A stretch of 42,419 bases of DNA, from the NCBI GenBank assembly GCA_016882525.1, contig VGPU01000017.1, forward strand, positions 1-42,419. Reading direction: 5' to 3'. Shown here piece after piece: positions 28,676 through 36,992 of this stretch; within the stretch, counting starts at the first letter, position 1, and every line of letters starts with the position of its first letter. Below the pieces are notes generated by a model. That model made no database searches and had not been told where the DNA came from. It was given only the letters and a program-made list of their open reading frames with translations. The stretch comes from Cyanobacteria bacterium M_surface_10_m2_119. GTDB lineage: Bacteria; Cyanobacteriota; Cyanobacteriia; PCC-6307; Cyanobiaceae. Position numbers and translations under genes: made by a program.

Positions 28676-29857
28676 ATGAAGGCGATGATCCTGGCGGCCG
28701 GCAAGGGCACCCGGGTGCGGCCGATCACGCACACCATTCCCAAGCCGATGATCCCCATCCTGCAGAAGCCCGTGATGGAGTTTCTGCTGGAACTGCTGCG
28801 GGAGCACGGCTTCACGGAAATCATGGTGAATGTCTCCCACCTTGCGGAGGAGATCGAGAACTATTTCCGCGACGGCCAGCGCTTCGGCGTGGAGATCGCC
28901 TACAGCTTCGAGGGCCGGATTGAGGACGGCGAGCTGATCGGGGATGCGCTGGGATCAGCCGGGGGCCTGAAGAAGATCCAGAGTTTTCAACCCTTCTTCG
29001 ACGACACGTTTGTGGTGTTGTGCGGCGATGCGCTGATCGATCTGGATCTCACCGAAGCGGTGCGCCGCCACCGCGAGAAGGGGGCCCTGGCCAGCCTGAT
29101 CACCAAACGGGTGCCGAAAGACCAGGTGAGCAGCTACGGCGTGGTGGTGACCGACGCCGATGGACGGGTGCGCTCCTTCCAGGAGAAGCCGGCCGTGGAG
29201 GAAGCGGCCAGCGACATGATCAACACGGGCATCTACATCTTCGAGCCCGAGGTGCTCGACTATGTGCCGGCCGGAGTTCCCTTCGACATCGGCTCCGATC
29301 TCTTCCCGAAGCTGGTCGCTGCCGGGGCGCCGTTCTACGCCCTGCCGATGGAATTCGAGTGGGTCGACATCGGCAAGGTTCCCGACTACTGGCAGGCCAT
29401 CCGCAGCGTGCTGCAGGGCCAGGTGCGCCAGGTGCAGATTCCGGGCAAGCAAGTGCACCCTGGCATCTACACGGGCCTGAACGTGGCCGCCAACTGGGAT
29501 CGCATCAAGGTGCAGGGCCCCGTGTATGTGGGCGGGATGACCCGCATTGAGGATGGCGCCAGGATCATCGGACCGGCCATGATCGGCCCGAGCTGTCACA
29601 TCTGCGAGAACGCCACGATCGACAACTCGATCATCTTCGACTATTCGCGCATTGGCCCCGGCGTGCGCCTGGTGGAGAAGCTGGTGTTCGGCCGCTACTG
29701 CGTCGACCGCAACGGCGACCATTTCGACCTGCAGGAAGCGGCACTCGACTGGCTGATCACCGATGCCCGCCGCCAGGACGTGGTGGAGCCCTCACCCCAG
29801 CAAAAGGCCCTGGCCGAGCTGCTCGGCAGCGATCTGGCCCTCAGCCAACCGGGCTGA
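28676..29857 (+). CDS. Sugar nucleotidyltransferase with hexapeptide-repeat tail
   Basis: A 393-residue NDP-sugar pyrophosphorylase. The catalytic N-terminal domain starts MKAMILAAGKGTRVRPITHTIPKPMIPI, with VVLCGDALIDLDL and FQEKPAVEEAASDMINTGIYIFE; the last third (GPVYVGGMTRIEDGARIIGPAMIGPSCHICENATIDNSIIF) is a left-handed beta-helix. Such proteins are annotated as mannose-1-phosphate guanylyl- or glucose-1-phosphate transferases; the exact sugar cannot be read from sequence. A -10-like TAGGCT lies at 28640-28645. Its end overlaps metF by 17 bases, with the stops inside a 10-base-pair hairpin. Confidence 0.88.
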   Translation: MKAMILAAGKGTRVRPITHTIPKPMIPILQKPVMEFLLELLREHGFTEIMVNVSHLAEEIENYFRDGQRFGVEIAYSFEGRIEDGELIGDALGSAGGLKKIQSFQPFFDDTFVVLCGDALIDLDLTEAVRRHREKGALASLITKRVPKDQVSSYGVVVTDADGRVRSFQEKPAVEEAASDMINTGIYIFEPEVLDYVPAGVPFDIGSDLFPKLVAAGAPFYALPMEFEWVDIGKVPDYWQAIRSVLQGQVRQVQIPGKQVHPGIYTGLNVAANWDRIKVQGPVYVGGMTRIEDGARIIGPAMIGPSCHICENATIDNSIIFDYSRIGPGVRLVEKLVFGRYCVDRNGDHFDLQEAALDWLITDARRQDVVEPSPQQKALAELLGSDLALSQPG

Positions 29858-29861
29858 GGGC
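29837..29861. terminator. Strong hairpin at the overlapping ends of the nucleotidyltransferase and metF genes
   Basis: GCCCTCAGCC (29837-29846) and GGCTGAGGGC (29852-29861) are exact reverse complements with a 5-base loop AACCG. The two TGA stops (29855-29857 on plus; 29843-29841 on minus) lie symmetrically in the arms. The stem is GC-rich but has no T-run, so it could end or protect transcripts from both sides. Confidence 0.5.
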
Positions 29862-30767
29862 GGCGGCCTGCAGGCCAGCCCGCTCCAGGATCAGGGGGAT
29901 CCGCTCTTCCGCCTTGATCGCCATCAGGTGCACGCCCTGGGCAATGCCGGCATAGCAGGCCGCCTGCTCGGCGGCGATCGCCACCCCCTCGGCCGCCGGA
30001 TCCTCAGCGGCGGCCAGACGATCGATCAGGCTCTGGGGAATGTTGGCCCCCGGCACCACCCGGTTGATGAAGGCGGCATTGCGGGCGGATTTGAGCAAAA
30101 ACACCCCCGCCAGCACCGGCAGGCCAAGGGGCGCGGCAATCTCCTCCACGAACCGGCGCAGGGCATCGGCGTCGCTCACCATCTGGGTCTGCAGAAAGCG
30201 GGCGCCGGCCGCCTGCTTGCGCCGCACCCGCGCCTTCAGGCCACTCCAGCTGGGTGACTGGGGATCGGCGGCTGCCCCGGCAAAGAAGGCCGTGCCGCCA
30301 TCGGCCAGCTCGCCGGCCACGGGATCGCGGCCGGCATTGAGGGCCTGCACGAGCTGCAGCAGGCGCACCGACTCCAGCTCGTTCACCGGGCGGGCATCGG
30401 GCTGGTCACCCGCCCGCACGGGGTCGCCGGTGAGGCACAACAGGTTGCGCAGGCCGAGGGCATGGGCGCCCAGCAAATCGGCCTGGAGGGCAATGCGATT
30501 GCGGTCGCGGCAGGCAAGCTGCAGCACCGGCTCCAGCCCCTCATCGCGCAGCAGGCGGCACATCGCCACGCTGCTCATCCGCATCACGGCCCGGCTGCCG
30601 TCGGTGACGTTGATCGCATGCACCCAGCCCCTCAGGCTGCGGGCCGCCTCCAGGGTGCGGGCCGGATTGCCCCCCCGGGGTGGCGTCACCTCCGCGGTGA
30701 TGGCCGTTCGACCGCTGGCCAGAGCCTGTTGAAGCAGCAAGCCATCCCTCCTGCGCCGCCCCATCAT
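29841..30767 (-). CDS. metF: Methylenetetrahydrofolate reductase
   Basis: A 308-residue flavoenzyme that makes 5-methyl-THF for methionine synthesis. It shows AITAEVTPPRGGNPARTLEAA, VHAINVTDGSRAVMRMSS, GLEPVLQLACRDRNRIALQADLLGAHALGLRNLLCLTGDPV, GARFLQTQMVSD and LPVLAGVFLLKSARNAAFINRVVPGA. The start is ATG 30767 or the adjacent ATG 30764; both lie inside a 7-base-pair inverted repeat. It is divergent from pedR with a 53-base gap. Confidence 0.92.
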   Translation of the reverse strand: MMGRRRRDGLLLQQALASGRTAITAEVTPPRGGNPARTLEAARSLRGWVHAINVTDGSRAVMRMSSVAMCRLLRDEGLEPVLQLACRDRNRIALQADLLGAHALGLRNLLCLTGDPVRAGDQPDARPVNELESVRLLQLVQALNAGRDPVAGELADGGTAFFAGAAADPQSPSWSGLKARVRRKQAAGARFLQTQMVSDADALRRFVEEIAAPLGLPVLAGVFLLKSARNAAFINRVVPGANIPQSLIDRLAAAEDPAAEGVAIAAEQAACYAGIAQGVHLMAIKAEERIPLILERAGLQAAALSPVG

Positions 30768-30776
30768 GCATGGGGC
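30758..30776 (-). promoter_or_regulatory. Inverted repeat over the metF start codon
   Basis: On the metF strand GCCCCAT-GCATG-ATGGGGC is a perfect 7-base-pair stem with a 5-base loop. The two adjacent candidate ATG codons fall at the loop edge and in the 3' arm. If transcribed, it would hide the start codon. A TTTAGG -10-like sequence 12 bases upstream would give a leader only about a dozen bases long. Confidence 0.4.
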
Positions 30777-30787
30777 TCCAGCCTGCC

Positions 30788-30793
30788 TAAAGT
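30788..30793 (+). promoter_or_regulatory. Possible -10 element before pedR
   Basis: TAAAGT in the context GCCTAAAGTG begins 33 bases before the pedR ATG. A purine-rich ribosome-binding-like GGGGAG lies at about 30803-30808. The same bases read on the other strand (TTTAGG) may serve metF, so the divergent promoters probably overlap. Confidence 0.35.
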
Positions 30794-30820
30794 GCCGGAT
30801 CAGGGGAGACCTGAGCAGGC

Positions 30821-31114
30821 ATGAACCAGCAGGATCCGCTTCCCCGAAGCCAGCCGGCCCGCGAGCGGGACCTCTCCGAGCGGGAGCTGGAAATCATCGG
30901 TCTGGTGGCCGAGGGCCTCACCAACCAGGAAATCGCCGCGACGCTCACGATCAGCAAGCGCACCGTGGACAACCACGTGAGCAACATCTTCACCAAGACC
31001 GGCGCCAAGAATCGGGTCGCGCTGCTCAACTGGGCCATGGATCACGGCAAGATCTGCCGGGACGGCTTCAATTGCTGCTCTCTGGACGCACCGCGCAGCG
31101 ACCGGCCAGATTGA
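30821..31114 (+). CDS. pedR: PedR-like LuxR-type small DNA-binding regulator
   Basis: A 97-residue protein that is essentially a LuxR helix-turn-helix: LSERELEIIGLVAEGLTNQEIAATLTISKRTVDNHVSNIFTKTGAKNRVALLNWAMDHGKIC, ending FNCCSLD. The size, lack of a receiver domain and the Cys-containing tail match PedR, a redox-responsive regulator linked to photosynthetic electron transport and thioredoxin in Synechocystis. Three Cys lie near the end and could be the redox switch; that is inference. Its last 47 bases overlap a minus-strand small gene. Confidence 0.85.
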   Translation: MNQQDPLPRSQPARERDLSERELEIIGLVAEGLTNQEIAATLTISKRTVDNHVSNIFTKTGAKNRVALLNWAMDHGKICRDGFNCCSLDAPRSDRPD

Positions 31115-31241
31115 TCAGGGCCAGGGATTCCAGGCTGTAACCGGAGCGATCCAGGCCGAAGAGTTCGGCATAGGCCAGGCAGTCATCGCTGTCCCGCCCG
31201 GCAAAACGGAGCACGCCCTGATCGTCATAGAGGCCGGTCAC
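31068..31241 (-). CDS. 57-residue small protein of unknown function
   Basis: Too short for usual ORF cut-offs. It starts at GTG and reads VTGLYDDQGVLRFAGRD, then DDCLAYAELFGLDRSGYSLE, ending in VRPESSN. Third codon positions are strongly GC-rich, like neighbouring genes. It is 45 bases after the CYTH gene on the same strand, with a TAAAGT -10-like hexamer (31289-31284) and an inverted repeat in between. The 3' end overlaps pedR by 47 bases. No domain is recognised; two Cys are present. Confidence 0.6.
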   Translation of the reverse strand: MTGLYDDQGVLRFAGRDSDDCLAYAELFGLDRSGYSLESLALINLAGRCAVRPESSN

Positions 31242-31267
31242 AGCAGCTGGGCAGAGCGGATCTGCAG

Positions 31268-31288
31268 AAAGTCTTCGGATTTGACTTT
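31268..31288. promoter_or_regulatory. Inverted repeat before the 57-residue gene
   Basis: AAAGTC (31268-31273) and GACTTT (31283-31288) are reverse complements 9 bases apart, overlapping the CYTH stop codon and a TAAAGT -10-like hexamer on the minus strand. It could be an operator or a weak terminator. Confidence 0.35.
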
Positions 31289-31853
31289 AGGCCCAGGCCT
31301 GCAGCACCTCCAGCAGTGGATCCCGCTGCTCCGGCGACCAGGTGCTGAAGGGGCAGCCGGCCAGGGCCGCATTGCTGAATGCGTGCTGGCCCGTGAGTTC
31401 CTGGGCGCACCAGGCAGGCACCGTCAGGGCCTGATCAGCACTGGTGAGTTCCACTTCGGCCACCACCAGGGGCGCATTGGAGCCGGCAAACACATCCACC
31501 ACCCAGTCGCCACCGGGTAGAGCCAGGCCATGGCGGATCTTGCTCAGCTGCAGCGCGGTGAGTGCCAGCAGAGCTTCGGCATCCGCAAGGGGGATGGGGT
31601 ACTCGAACTCCTGACGCACAAGACCCTCCGGCACCCCCTGGAAGGCCGGAGCCGGGGCCTTGAGGGTGAGCCAGGCCTGGGCTGCTGCGGCTGCGCAGTC
31701 CCCCGAAGTGATCGGGCGACTGGTGCGCACCCGCAGGGTGAAGCCATCGGCCTGGCGGCTGAGGTAGCCCTGCTGCAACTGGCGGCTCCAACGCACCTGC
31801 TCGCGCCATTGGGGGCCACCCACGAGGAACCGCCGCTCAATCTCCAGTCCCAC
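31287..31853 (-). CDS. CYTH-domain protein (triphosphate tunnel metalloenzyme)
   Basis: A 188-residue protein beginning (GTG) MGLEIERRFLVGG, with the ExExK-like EIERRF motif, LRVRTSRPI, WLTLKAP, EFEYPIPLADAEAL, KIRHGLAL, WVVDVF and VVAEVELTS, the ordered strands of the CYTH tunnel fold. Members act on triphosphates (inorganic triphosphatase or adenylate cyclase); I cannot choose. It follows nadK by 18 bases and ends the gltA-ndh-nadK run. Confidence 0.88.
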   Translation of the reverse strand: MGLEIERRFLVGGPQWREQVRWSRQLQQGYLSRQADGFTLRVRTSRPITSGDCAAAAAQAWLTLKAPAPAFQGVPEGLVRQEFEYPIPLADAEALLALTALQLSKIRHGLALPGGDWVVDVFAGSNAPLVVAEVELTSADQALTVPAWCAQELTGQHAFSNAALAGCPFSTWSPEQRDPLLEVLQAWA

Positions 31854-31871
31854 AGGCTTCGGCGTCGCTCC

Positions 31872-32825
31872 TTAATTGTGGGATGGCTCCGCCGCCACCA
31901 GACTGCCCGCCCAGTGGAGCTTGTGGGTGAGGGTGCGGTAATAGGAGGGACTCTGCTCCAGGAGCACCATCAGGGCCCCGTGGCGGCTTCGCTGCACCAC
32001 CGCCCGATCGCCGGGTTCCAGGCTGGTGGCCTGAACGCCGTCCTGCCAGAGCCGCACCCGACGGCTCGATTCCCCAAGCGGCCACACGCACAGCCGGGCC
32101 CGGGGCGGCACCACCACCGCCCGGCTGGAGAGGCTCATCGGACAGATCGGATTCACCACGATCCCCTCCAACCCTGGATGCAGGATCGGCCCCCCGGCCG
32201 CCATCGCGTAGCCGGTGGAGCCCGTGGGGGTGGCGATGATCAGGCCATCGCCGCGGTACTGATCAACCACTTCGCCATCGATCTCCAGCTCCAGCACGCA
32301 GGTGGAGGAGAGCTCATCAAGGCCGGGGCGGAAGTAGAAGTCATTGAGGGCCAGGTGGGGGGCCTCCGTACCGCCGCCGCCGACCCCATCCCCCCGGTCG
32401 ATGTGGGCTTCAAGCATCATCCGGCGCTCCAGGGCGAAGCGGTCATCGCGCAGACGCTGCCAGAGGTCGAGGGCGTCGGACTCTGCCGATGCCGCGGCGG
32501 TGTCGCCAGCCAGCCGCAACAGACGGCGGTCATGGGTGAGAAAGCCCAGATGGCCGCCCACGTTGAAACAGAGAATCGGCACCCCGAGGGGACCCAGGTG
32601 GCGGGCTGCTCCCAGCACGGTGCCATCGCCGCCCAGCACCAGGGCGAGATCGGGAAGCTGGGCCTCACTGGCCAACAGGCCCGGATAGGGATCACGGGCC
32701 AGGCCGCTGCTGGCGGTGACCACGGCCACCCCCTGGCCGCGCAGGTCAGCGGCACAGCGGCGGACCTGGCGCTGGGCGGCCTGACTGCCGGCGCGTGCAA
32801 TCAGCCAGACCCGCTCCAGGCGCAT
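31872..32825 (-). CDS. nadK: NAD kinase
   Basis: A 317-residue enzyme that phosphorylates NAD to NADP. It has the family motif [16 protein letters not shown], the segment [19 protein letters not shown], and [20 protein letters not shown]. The ATG at 32825 is 8 bases after ndhE, so they are cotranscribed. Cyanobacteria usually carry two NAD kinases; this is the copy linked to NDH-1 genes. Confidence 0.93.
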   Translation of the reverse strand: MRLERVWLIARAGSQAAQRQVRRCAADLRGQGVAVVTASSGLARDPYPGLLASEAQLPDLALVLGGDGTVLGAARHLGPLGVPILCFNVGGHLGFLTHDRRLLRLAGDTAAASAESDALDLWQRLRDDRFALERRMMLEAHIDRGDGVGGGGTEAPHLALNDFYFRPGLDELSSTCVLELEIDGEVVDQYRGDGLIIATPTGSTGYAMAAGGPILHPGLEGIVVNPICPMSLSSRAVVVPPRARLCVWPLGESSRRVRLWQDGVQATSLEPGDRAVVQRSRHGALMVLLEQSPSYYRTLTHKLHWAGSLVAAEPSHN

Positions 32826-32833
32826 GGCAAGGG

Positions 32834-33187
32834 CTACCAGCGCAGCAGGTTGAAGCGCTCCATATCGACCGTCTCCCGGTTGCGGTAAAGGGACAGAAGA
32901 ATGGCCAGACCGACCGCCGCCTCAGCGGCCGCCACGGTGATCACGAAGATGGCGAAGACCTGGCCCCTGATCAGCTGGCCATCCAGGTAGCTGGAGAAGG
33001 CCATCAGGTTGATGTTCACGGCATTGAGCATCAGCTCGATGCTCATCAGCACCCGCACGGCATTGCGGCTGTTGATCAGGCCCCACACACCGGTGCAGAA
33101 CAGCAGTGCCGCCACCACCAGATAGGCCTGCAGGGGCACGCCATCGGCGAGGGACAGGCTGGTGACGTCGATCGGGGTGGAATCCAT
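32834..33187 (-). CDS. ndhE: NAD(P)H-quinone oxidoreductase subunit 4L (NdhE)
   Basis: A 117-residue NuoK-type subunit with three helices: [42 protein letters not shown] (with the conserved Glu in the second helix) and [25 protein letters not shown] (Glu in the third). It forms part of the NDH-1 membrane arm in thylakoids. ATG 33187. It lies between ndhG (46 bases upstream) and nadK. Confidence 0.95.
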   Translation of the reverse strand: MDSTPIDVTSLSLADGVPLQAYLVVAALLFCTGVWGLINSRNAVRVLMSIELMLNAVNINLMAFSSYLDGQLIRGQVFAIFVITVAAAEAAVGLAILLSLYRNRETVDMERFNLLRW

Positions 33188-33233
33188 CGGACTGGAATTC
33201 GACGGGGGAAGGTCTGGGGCGGTGGGGCTGGGC

Positions 33234-33836
33234 TCAGGAGGCGCTCTTGTCGAGCAGAAGCGGGGTGCGGGCCTTCTCGATCAGGGCCTGATCGACCTCC
33301 TCCCCGGTGGCGATGTCGCGGCTGAACACATCGCGGCGCGCGAGCACGATGGCACCGATCATCGCCATCAGCAGCAGAACGGAGGCCAGTTCGAAGGGGA
33401 GCAGGTAGTCGGAGAACAGGTGTTCGCCGATGCGAATGGTGGCTTCCTCCCCCACGGGCAAGGGGCCGGGCAGGGCCCAGGGAGTTGTGAGGGCCACCCG
33501 GAGCAGCAGGGCGAACAGGCCGCCGCACACCAGGCCTGAAAGCAGGCGGCGCACCGCCAGGCCGGGAATGGCGGAGAGATCTTCGCGCTTGTTCACGAGC
33601 ATGATCGCGAACAGGATCAGCACGTTCACCGCCCCGACGTACACCAGCACCTGGGCAGCGGCGACAAAGCTGGCATTCAGCAGCAGGTAGAGACCGGCCA
33701 CCGAGAGGAAGACCCCGCCGAGCAGGAAGGCGGAGTAGACGATGTTGGGCAGCAGCACCACTCCGAGGGCCCCCAGCACGACGGTGGAGGCGAGCACCGC
33801 GAAGCAGATCAGCTGGGTGGTGGTGGCGATCGTCAT
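33234..33836 (-). CDS. ndhG: NAD(P)H-quinone oxidoreductase subunit 6 (NdhG)
   Basis: A 200-residue NuoJ-type subunit with five helices. Core text: [66 protein letters not shown], then the last helix [20 protein letters not shown]. The start ATG at 33836 overlaps the ndhI stop (TGATG), showing translational coupling. Confidence 0.95.
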   Translation of the reverse strand: MTIATTTQLICFAVLASTVVLGALGVVLLPNIVYSAFLLGGVFLSVAGLYLLLNASFVAAAQVLVYVGAVNVLILFAIMLVNKREDLSAIPGLAVRRLLSGLVCGGLFALLLRVALTTPWALPGPLPVGEEATIRIGEHLFSDYLLPFELASVLLLMAMIGAIVLARRDVFSRDIATGEEVDQALIEKARTPLLLDKSAS

Positions 33837-34462
33837 CAGGCCTTCTCCTTGGAGGTGGCAGCGGCCGCTGCGGGCTCGGTCTTGGGCAGGGTCTCGAGCA
33901 CCTGCTCGGGCAGTCTGCCCACCCGGGGGGCGGTATCGGGCACCCCATGGGGATCCATCTCGCCCTTGGGCAGGTAGGCCAGTTCCCGCAGGGCAAACAC
34001 GGCTGGATCGCTGGTGACGCTGGTGGGCAAACGGCCGAGGGCGATGTTGTCGTAGTTGAGGCTGTGACGATCGAAGGCCGCCAGCTCGTATTCCTCGGTC
34101 ATCGACAGGCAGTTGGTGGGGCAGTACTCCACGCAGTTGCCACAGAAGATGCACACCCCGAAGTCAATCGAGTAGTTGCGCAGCTCCTTTTTCTTGGTGG
34201 CCTTGTTCATCACCCAATCCACCACCGGCAGGTTGATCGGGCACACGCGCACGCACACCTCGCAGGCGATGCACTTGTCGAACTCGTAGTGGATGCGGCC
34301 GCGGTAGCGCTCCGAGGGGATCAGCTTCTCGTAGGGGTACTGCACCGTGACCGGCCGGCGGCGCAGGTGGTCGAAGGTCACCGCCAGACCCTGGGTCATG
34401 TAGTTGGCTGCACCCACCGCATCACGGGTGTAGTCGCCGACTTTCTTGAGGAACCCGAACAT
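33836..34462 (-). CDS. ndhI: NAD(P)H-quinone oxidoreductase subunit I (2x 4Fe-4S)
   Basis: A 208-residue iron-sulfur subunit that carries electrons through the peripheral arm. Two ferredoxin-type motifs are intact: [16 protein letters not shown] and [17 protein letters not shown]. The N-terminus [47 protein letters not shown] is typical. The C-terminal tail is Ala/Lys-rich. It follows ndhA after a 91-base gap. Confidence 0.96.
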   Translation of the reverse strand: MFGFLKKVGDYTRDAVGAANYMTQGLAVTFDHLRRRPVTVQYPYEKLIPSERYRGRIHYEFDKCIACEVCVRVCPINLPVVDWVMNKATKKKELRNYSIDFGVCIFCGNCVEYCPTNCLSMTEEYELAAFDRHSLNYDNIALGRLPTSVTSDPAVFALRELAYLPKGEMDPHGVPDTAPRVGRLPEQVLETLPKTEPAAAAATSKEKA

Positions 34463-34553
34463 CAGCCAGGAAGCAGGGGGCGAGGAACCAGGAGCGAAGC
34501 AGACCGGGGATGGCCGGCACCATGATGGCCCGGCCGGCGCGGCAGCTGGGGAA
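34463..34553 (-). other. ndhA-ndhI spacer
   Basis: A 91-base gap inside the ndh operon. It contains purine-rich text GCGAGGAACCAGGAGCGAAG (34479-34498) resembling short GGAAC/GAGCGAAG stretches near radA and inside the Anbu gene. No gene or terminator is seen. Confidence 0.3.
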
Positions 34554-35714
34554 TCAACCGCCGAAGAAGGCGGGGAAGGCCAGCTTGAGACCGGCGGTCA
34601 CCAGCAAATTCACCAGGGCGATGGGCAGCAGGAACTTCCAGCCCAGGTCGAGCAGCTGATCAATCCGCACCCGCGGCGTGGTCCAGCGCAGCAGGATCGC
34701 CAGGAACACCAGCAGGTAGGCCTTGAGCACGGTCATCACGATGCCCACCGAGGCGGTGATCACCTGGACCACCGGCGCATCGACGGGCTGACCCAGCCAA
34801 CCGGCCAGCCATTCCACCGGCAGGGGGAAACCCCAGCCGCCCAGATACAGCACCGACACCAGCAGGGCCGAGAGCACCAGGTTGATGTAGCTGCCCAGGT
34901 AGAAGAGGGCGAACTTCATGCCGGAGTACTCGGTCTGGTAGCCGGCGACCAGCTCCTCTTCCGCTTCGGGAAGGTCGAAGGGCAGGCGCTCGCACTCGGC
35001 CAGGGCGCAGATCCAGAAGATCACGAAGCCCACCGGCTGGCGCCAGATGTTCCAGCTGAGGATGCCGGCGCCGGTCTGCTGGTCGACGATGTCGACGGTG
35101 CTGAGGGAGTTGCTCATCATCACCACCGCCAGCACCGCCAGGGCCAGGGGGATCTCGTAGCTGATCGACTGGGCCGCCGCCCTCAGGCCACCCAGCAGCG
35201 AATACTTGTTGTTGGAGGCGTAGCCGCTCATCAGCAGGCCGATGGGCTGGATGCTGCTGAGGGAGATCCACAGGAAGATCCCCACCCCCACGTTGCTGAT
35301 CAGCAGGTGCTGGCCGAAGGGCACCACCAGCCAGCTGAGGATCACCGGGATCAGCACCAGCACCGGGCCGAGGGTGAACAGCAGGCCATCGGCTCGGGCC
35401 GGGATGATGTCTTCCTTGAACACCAGCTTCATGCCGTCGGCGATCGGCTGGAGCACCCCCAGGGCGCCGGCGTATTCCGGACCGATGCGCTGCTGCACGG
35501 CGGCGGAGATCTTGCGCTCCAGCCACACGTTCACCAGCACGCCCACCACGGCGGCAACCAGCACCAGCACCATCGGCAGGGGCAACCAGAGCAGGTGGGC
35601 GGCACCAGCGCTCAGCCCCAGCCCCTGCAGGGCTGTTTCAAAGGAGGCCTGGAGGTCCAGGCCCGCGGCTGCATCCAGGCCGGGGGTGGTTCCCGGAGCC
35701 GTGGTGCTCAGCAT
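34554..35714 (-). CDS. ndhA: NAD(P)H-quinone oxidoreductase subunit 1 (NdhA)
   Basis: A 386-residue NuoH-type subunit that forms the quinone site at the arm junction. Recognised text: [43 protein letters not shown], then [32 protein letters not shown], and [37 protein letters not shown]. The ATG at 35714 lies 24 bases after gltA. Secure. Confidence 0.96.
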   Translation of the reverse strand: MLSTTAPGTTPGLDAAAGLDLQASFETALQGLGLSAGAAHLLWLPLPMVLVLVAAVVGVLVNVWLERKISAAVQQRIGPEYAGALGVLQPIADGMKLVFKEDIIPARADGLLFTLGPVLVLIPVILSWLVVPFGQHLLISNVGVGIFLWISLSSIQPIGLLMSGYASNNKYSLLGGLRAAAQSISYEIPLALAVLAVVMMSNSLSTVDIVDQQTGAGILSWNIWRQPVGFVIFWICALAECERLPFDLPEAEEELVAGYQTEYSGMKFALFYLGSYINLVLSALLVSVLYLGGWGFPLPVEWLAGWLGQPVDAPVVQVITASVGIVMTVLKAYLLVFLAILLRWTTPRVRIDQLLDLGWKFLLPIALVNLLVTAGLKLAFPAFFGG

Positions 35715-35738
35715 GACGGCAGCGCAGATGGGGGCAAC

Positions 35739-36932
35739 TTAGCGGTCCTGCAGGGACAGCCACTCACGGGGAGCTGAACCGGTGTACAGCTGGGAGGGCC
35801 GGAAGATCCGGTTGGCGCCCAGCTGCTCCTTCCAGTGGGCCAGCCAGCCAGCGGTGCGGGCGATCGCAAAGATCGGCGTGAACAGGTCGCGGGGGATGCC
35901 CAGCTTGCGGTACACGAGCCCGGAGTAGAAGTCGACGTTGGGATAGATGCCCTTGGGCCCCAGGCGCTGGGCCGCGGCCTCCTCGAGCCGGCGGGCCAGG
36001 TCGTACATCGGGTCGTGGCCGAAGCGGTCGAAGAGCTGCTCCGCGAGCCCCTGAAGAATCACCGCCCGGGGGTCCTTGACCTTGTACTCCCGGTGGCCGA
36101 AGCCCATGATCTTCTGCTTCTCGGCGATGGCCCGATCGAGCCAGGGCTCCACCTGGTCCTCGCTGCCGATCGTCTCCAGCATGGCCAGCACATCCTCGTT
36201 GGCCCCGCCGTGCAACGGACCGGCCAGGGTGCCCACCGCCGAGGCCACCACCGCGTAGGGATCGGTGAGGGTGCTGGCGGTGACGCGGGCGCTGAAGGTG
36301 CTGGCGTTGAGGCTGTGCTCGGCGTGCAGGATCAGGCAGGCATCGAAGATGCGGGCGGCCAGGGGATCCGGCTCCCGCTCGGTGAGCATGTAGAGGAAGT
36401 TGGCGGCATAGGGCAGGTCGTCGCGGGGCTGGATCGGATCCTGTCCCTTCCGGATCAGCTGGAAGGCCGCCACCATCGTGGGGATCTTCGCCAGCAGGCG
36501 CACCACGGCCCCGTAGATGTATTCCGGGTTGTCGAGGGCGCGGCGCGAGTAGAAAAGTCCGAGGGAGGCGGCGCTGGCCTGCAGCGCGTCCATCGGATGC
36601 CCCTGGGAGGGGAAGCTTTTCATCATGTCGCGGATGCGGAAGCTCACCCGCCGGTGCATCTGCACCTCGTGCTCGAACTCCCGCAGCTGATCGGCGGTGG
36701 GGAGCTCGCCCCAGATCAGCAGGAAGGCCGTCTCCAGAAAGGTGCTGTTGGCCGCCAGGGTGGCGGCATTGAAACCGCGGTAGGTGAGATGGCCGCGCCG
36801 GCCATCGATATCGCAGATGGCCGACTGGGTGGCCGGCACCCCCTCCAGGCCAGGCCGGAAAGGTGGCGGTTCCTGGGCCGGGCCGCCTCCGGAGGGGGCC
36901 ATCGGAGTGCTGAGGGAGCCACTCACCGCCAT
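35739..36932 (-). CDS. gltA: Citrate synthase
   Basis: A 397-residue type-I-fold citrate synthase that forms citrate from oxaloacetate and acetyl-CoA. Catalytic segments: LHAEHSLNASTFSARV, GTLAGPLHGGANEDVL (His) and MGFGHREYKVKDPRAVIL, with the catalytic Asp region NVDFYSGLVYRKLG. The N-terminus has a Pro/Gly-rich leader before GLEGVPATQSAICDIDG. A -10-like TAGGTT lies at 36960-36955. It leads a run into ndhA-I-G-E, nadK and CYTH. Confidence 0.95.
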   Translation of the reverse strand: MAVSGSLSTPMAPSGGGPAQEPPPFRPGLEGVPATQSAICDIDGRRGHLTYRGFNAATLAANSTFLETAFLLIWGELPTADQLREFEHEVQMHRRVSFRIRDMMKSFPSQGHPMDALQASAASLGLFYSRRALDNPEYIYGAVVRLLAKIPTMVAAFQLIRKGQDPIQPRDDLPYAANFLYMLTEREPDPLAARIFDACLILHAEHSLNASTFSARVTASTLTDPYAVVASAVGTLAGPLHGGANEDVLAMLETIGSEDQVEPWLDRAIAEKQKIMGFGHREYKVKDPRAVILQGLAEQLFDRFGHDPMYDLARRLEEAAAQRLGPKGIYPNVDFYSGLVYRKLGIPRDLFTPIFAIARTAGWLAHWKEQLGANRIFRPSQLYTGSAPREWLSLQDR

Positions 36933-36954
36933 GCCGTCGCACGCTGCTGGAGCG

Positions 36955-36992
36955 AACCTAGGCCGTGCGGCAGCCCCTACGCCGTAGCGCTA
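36955..36992 (-). promoter_or_regulatory. gltA promoter region with small palindromes
   Basis: On the gltA strand a -10-like TAGGTT occupies 36960-36955. Upstream are two overlapping palindromes, CTACGCCGTAG (36977-36987) and TAGCGCTA (36985-36992), at about the -35 position and upstream; the latter includes the sixA stop codon. Confidence 0.35.
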
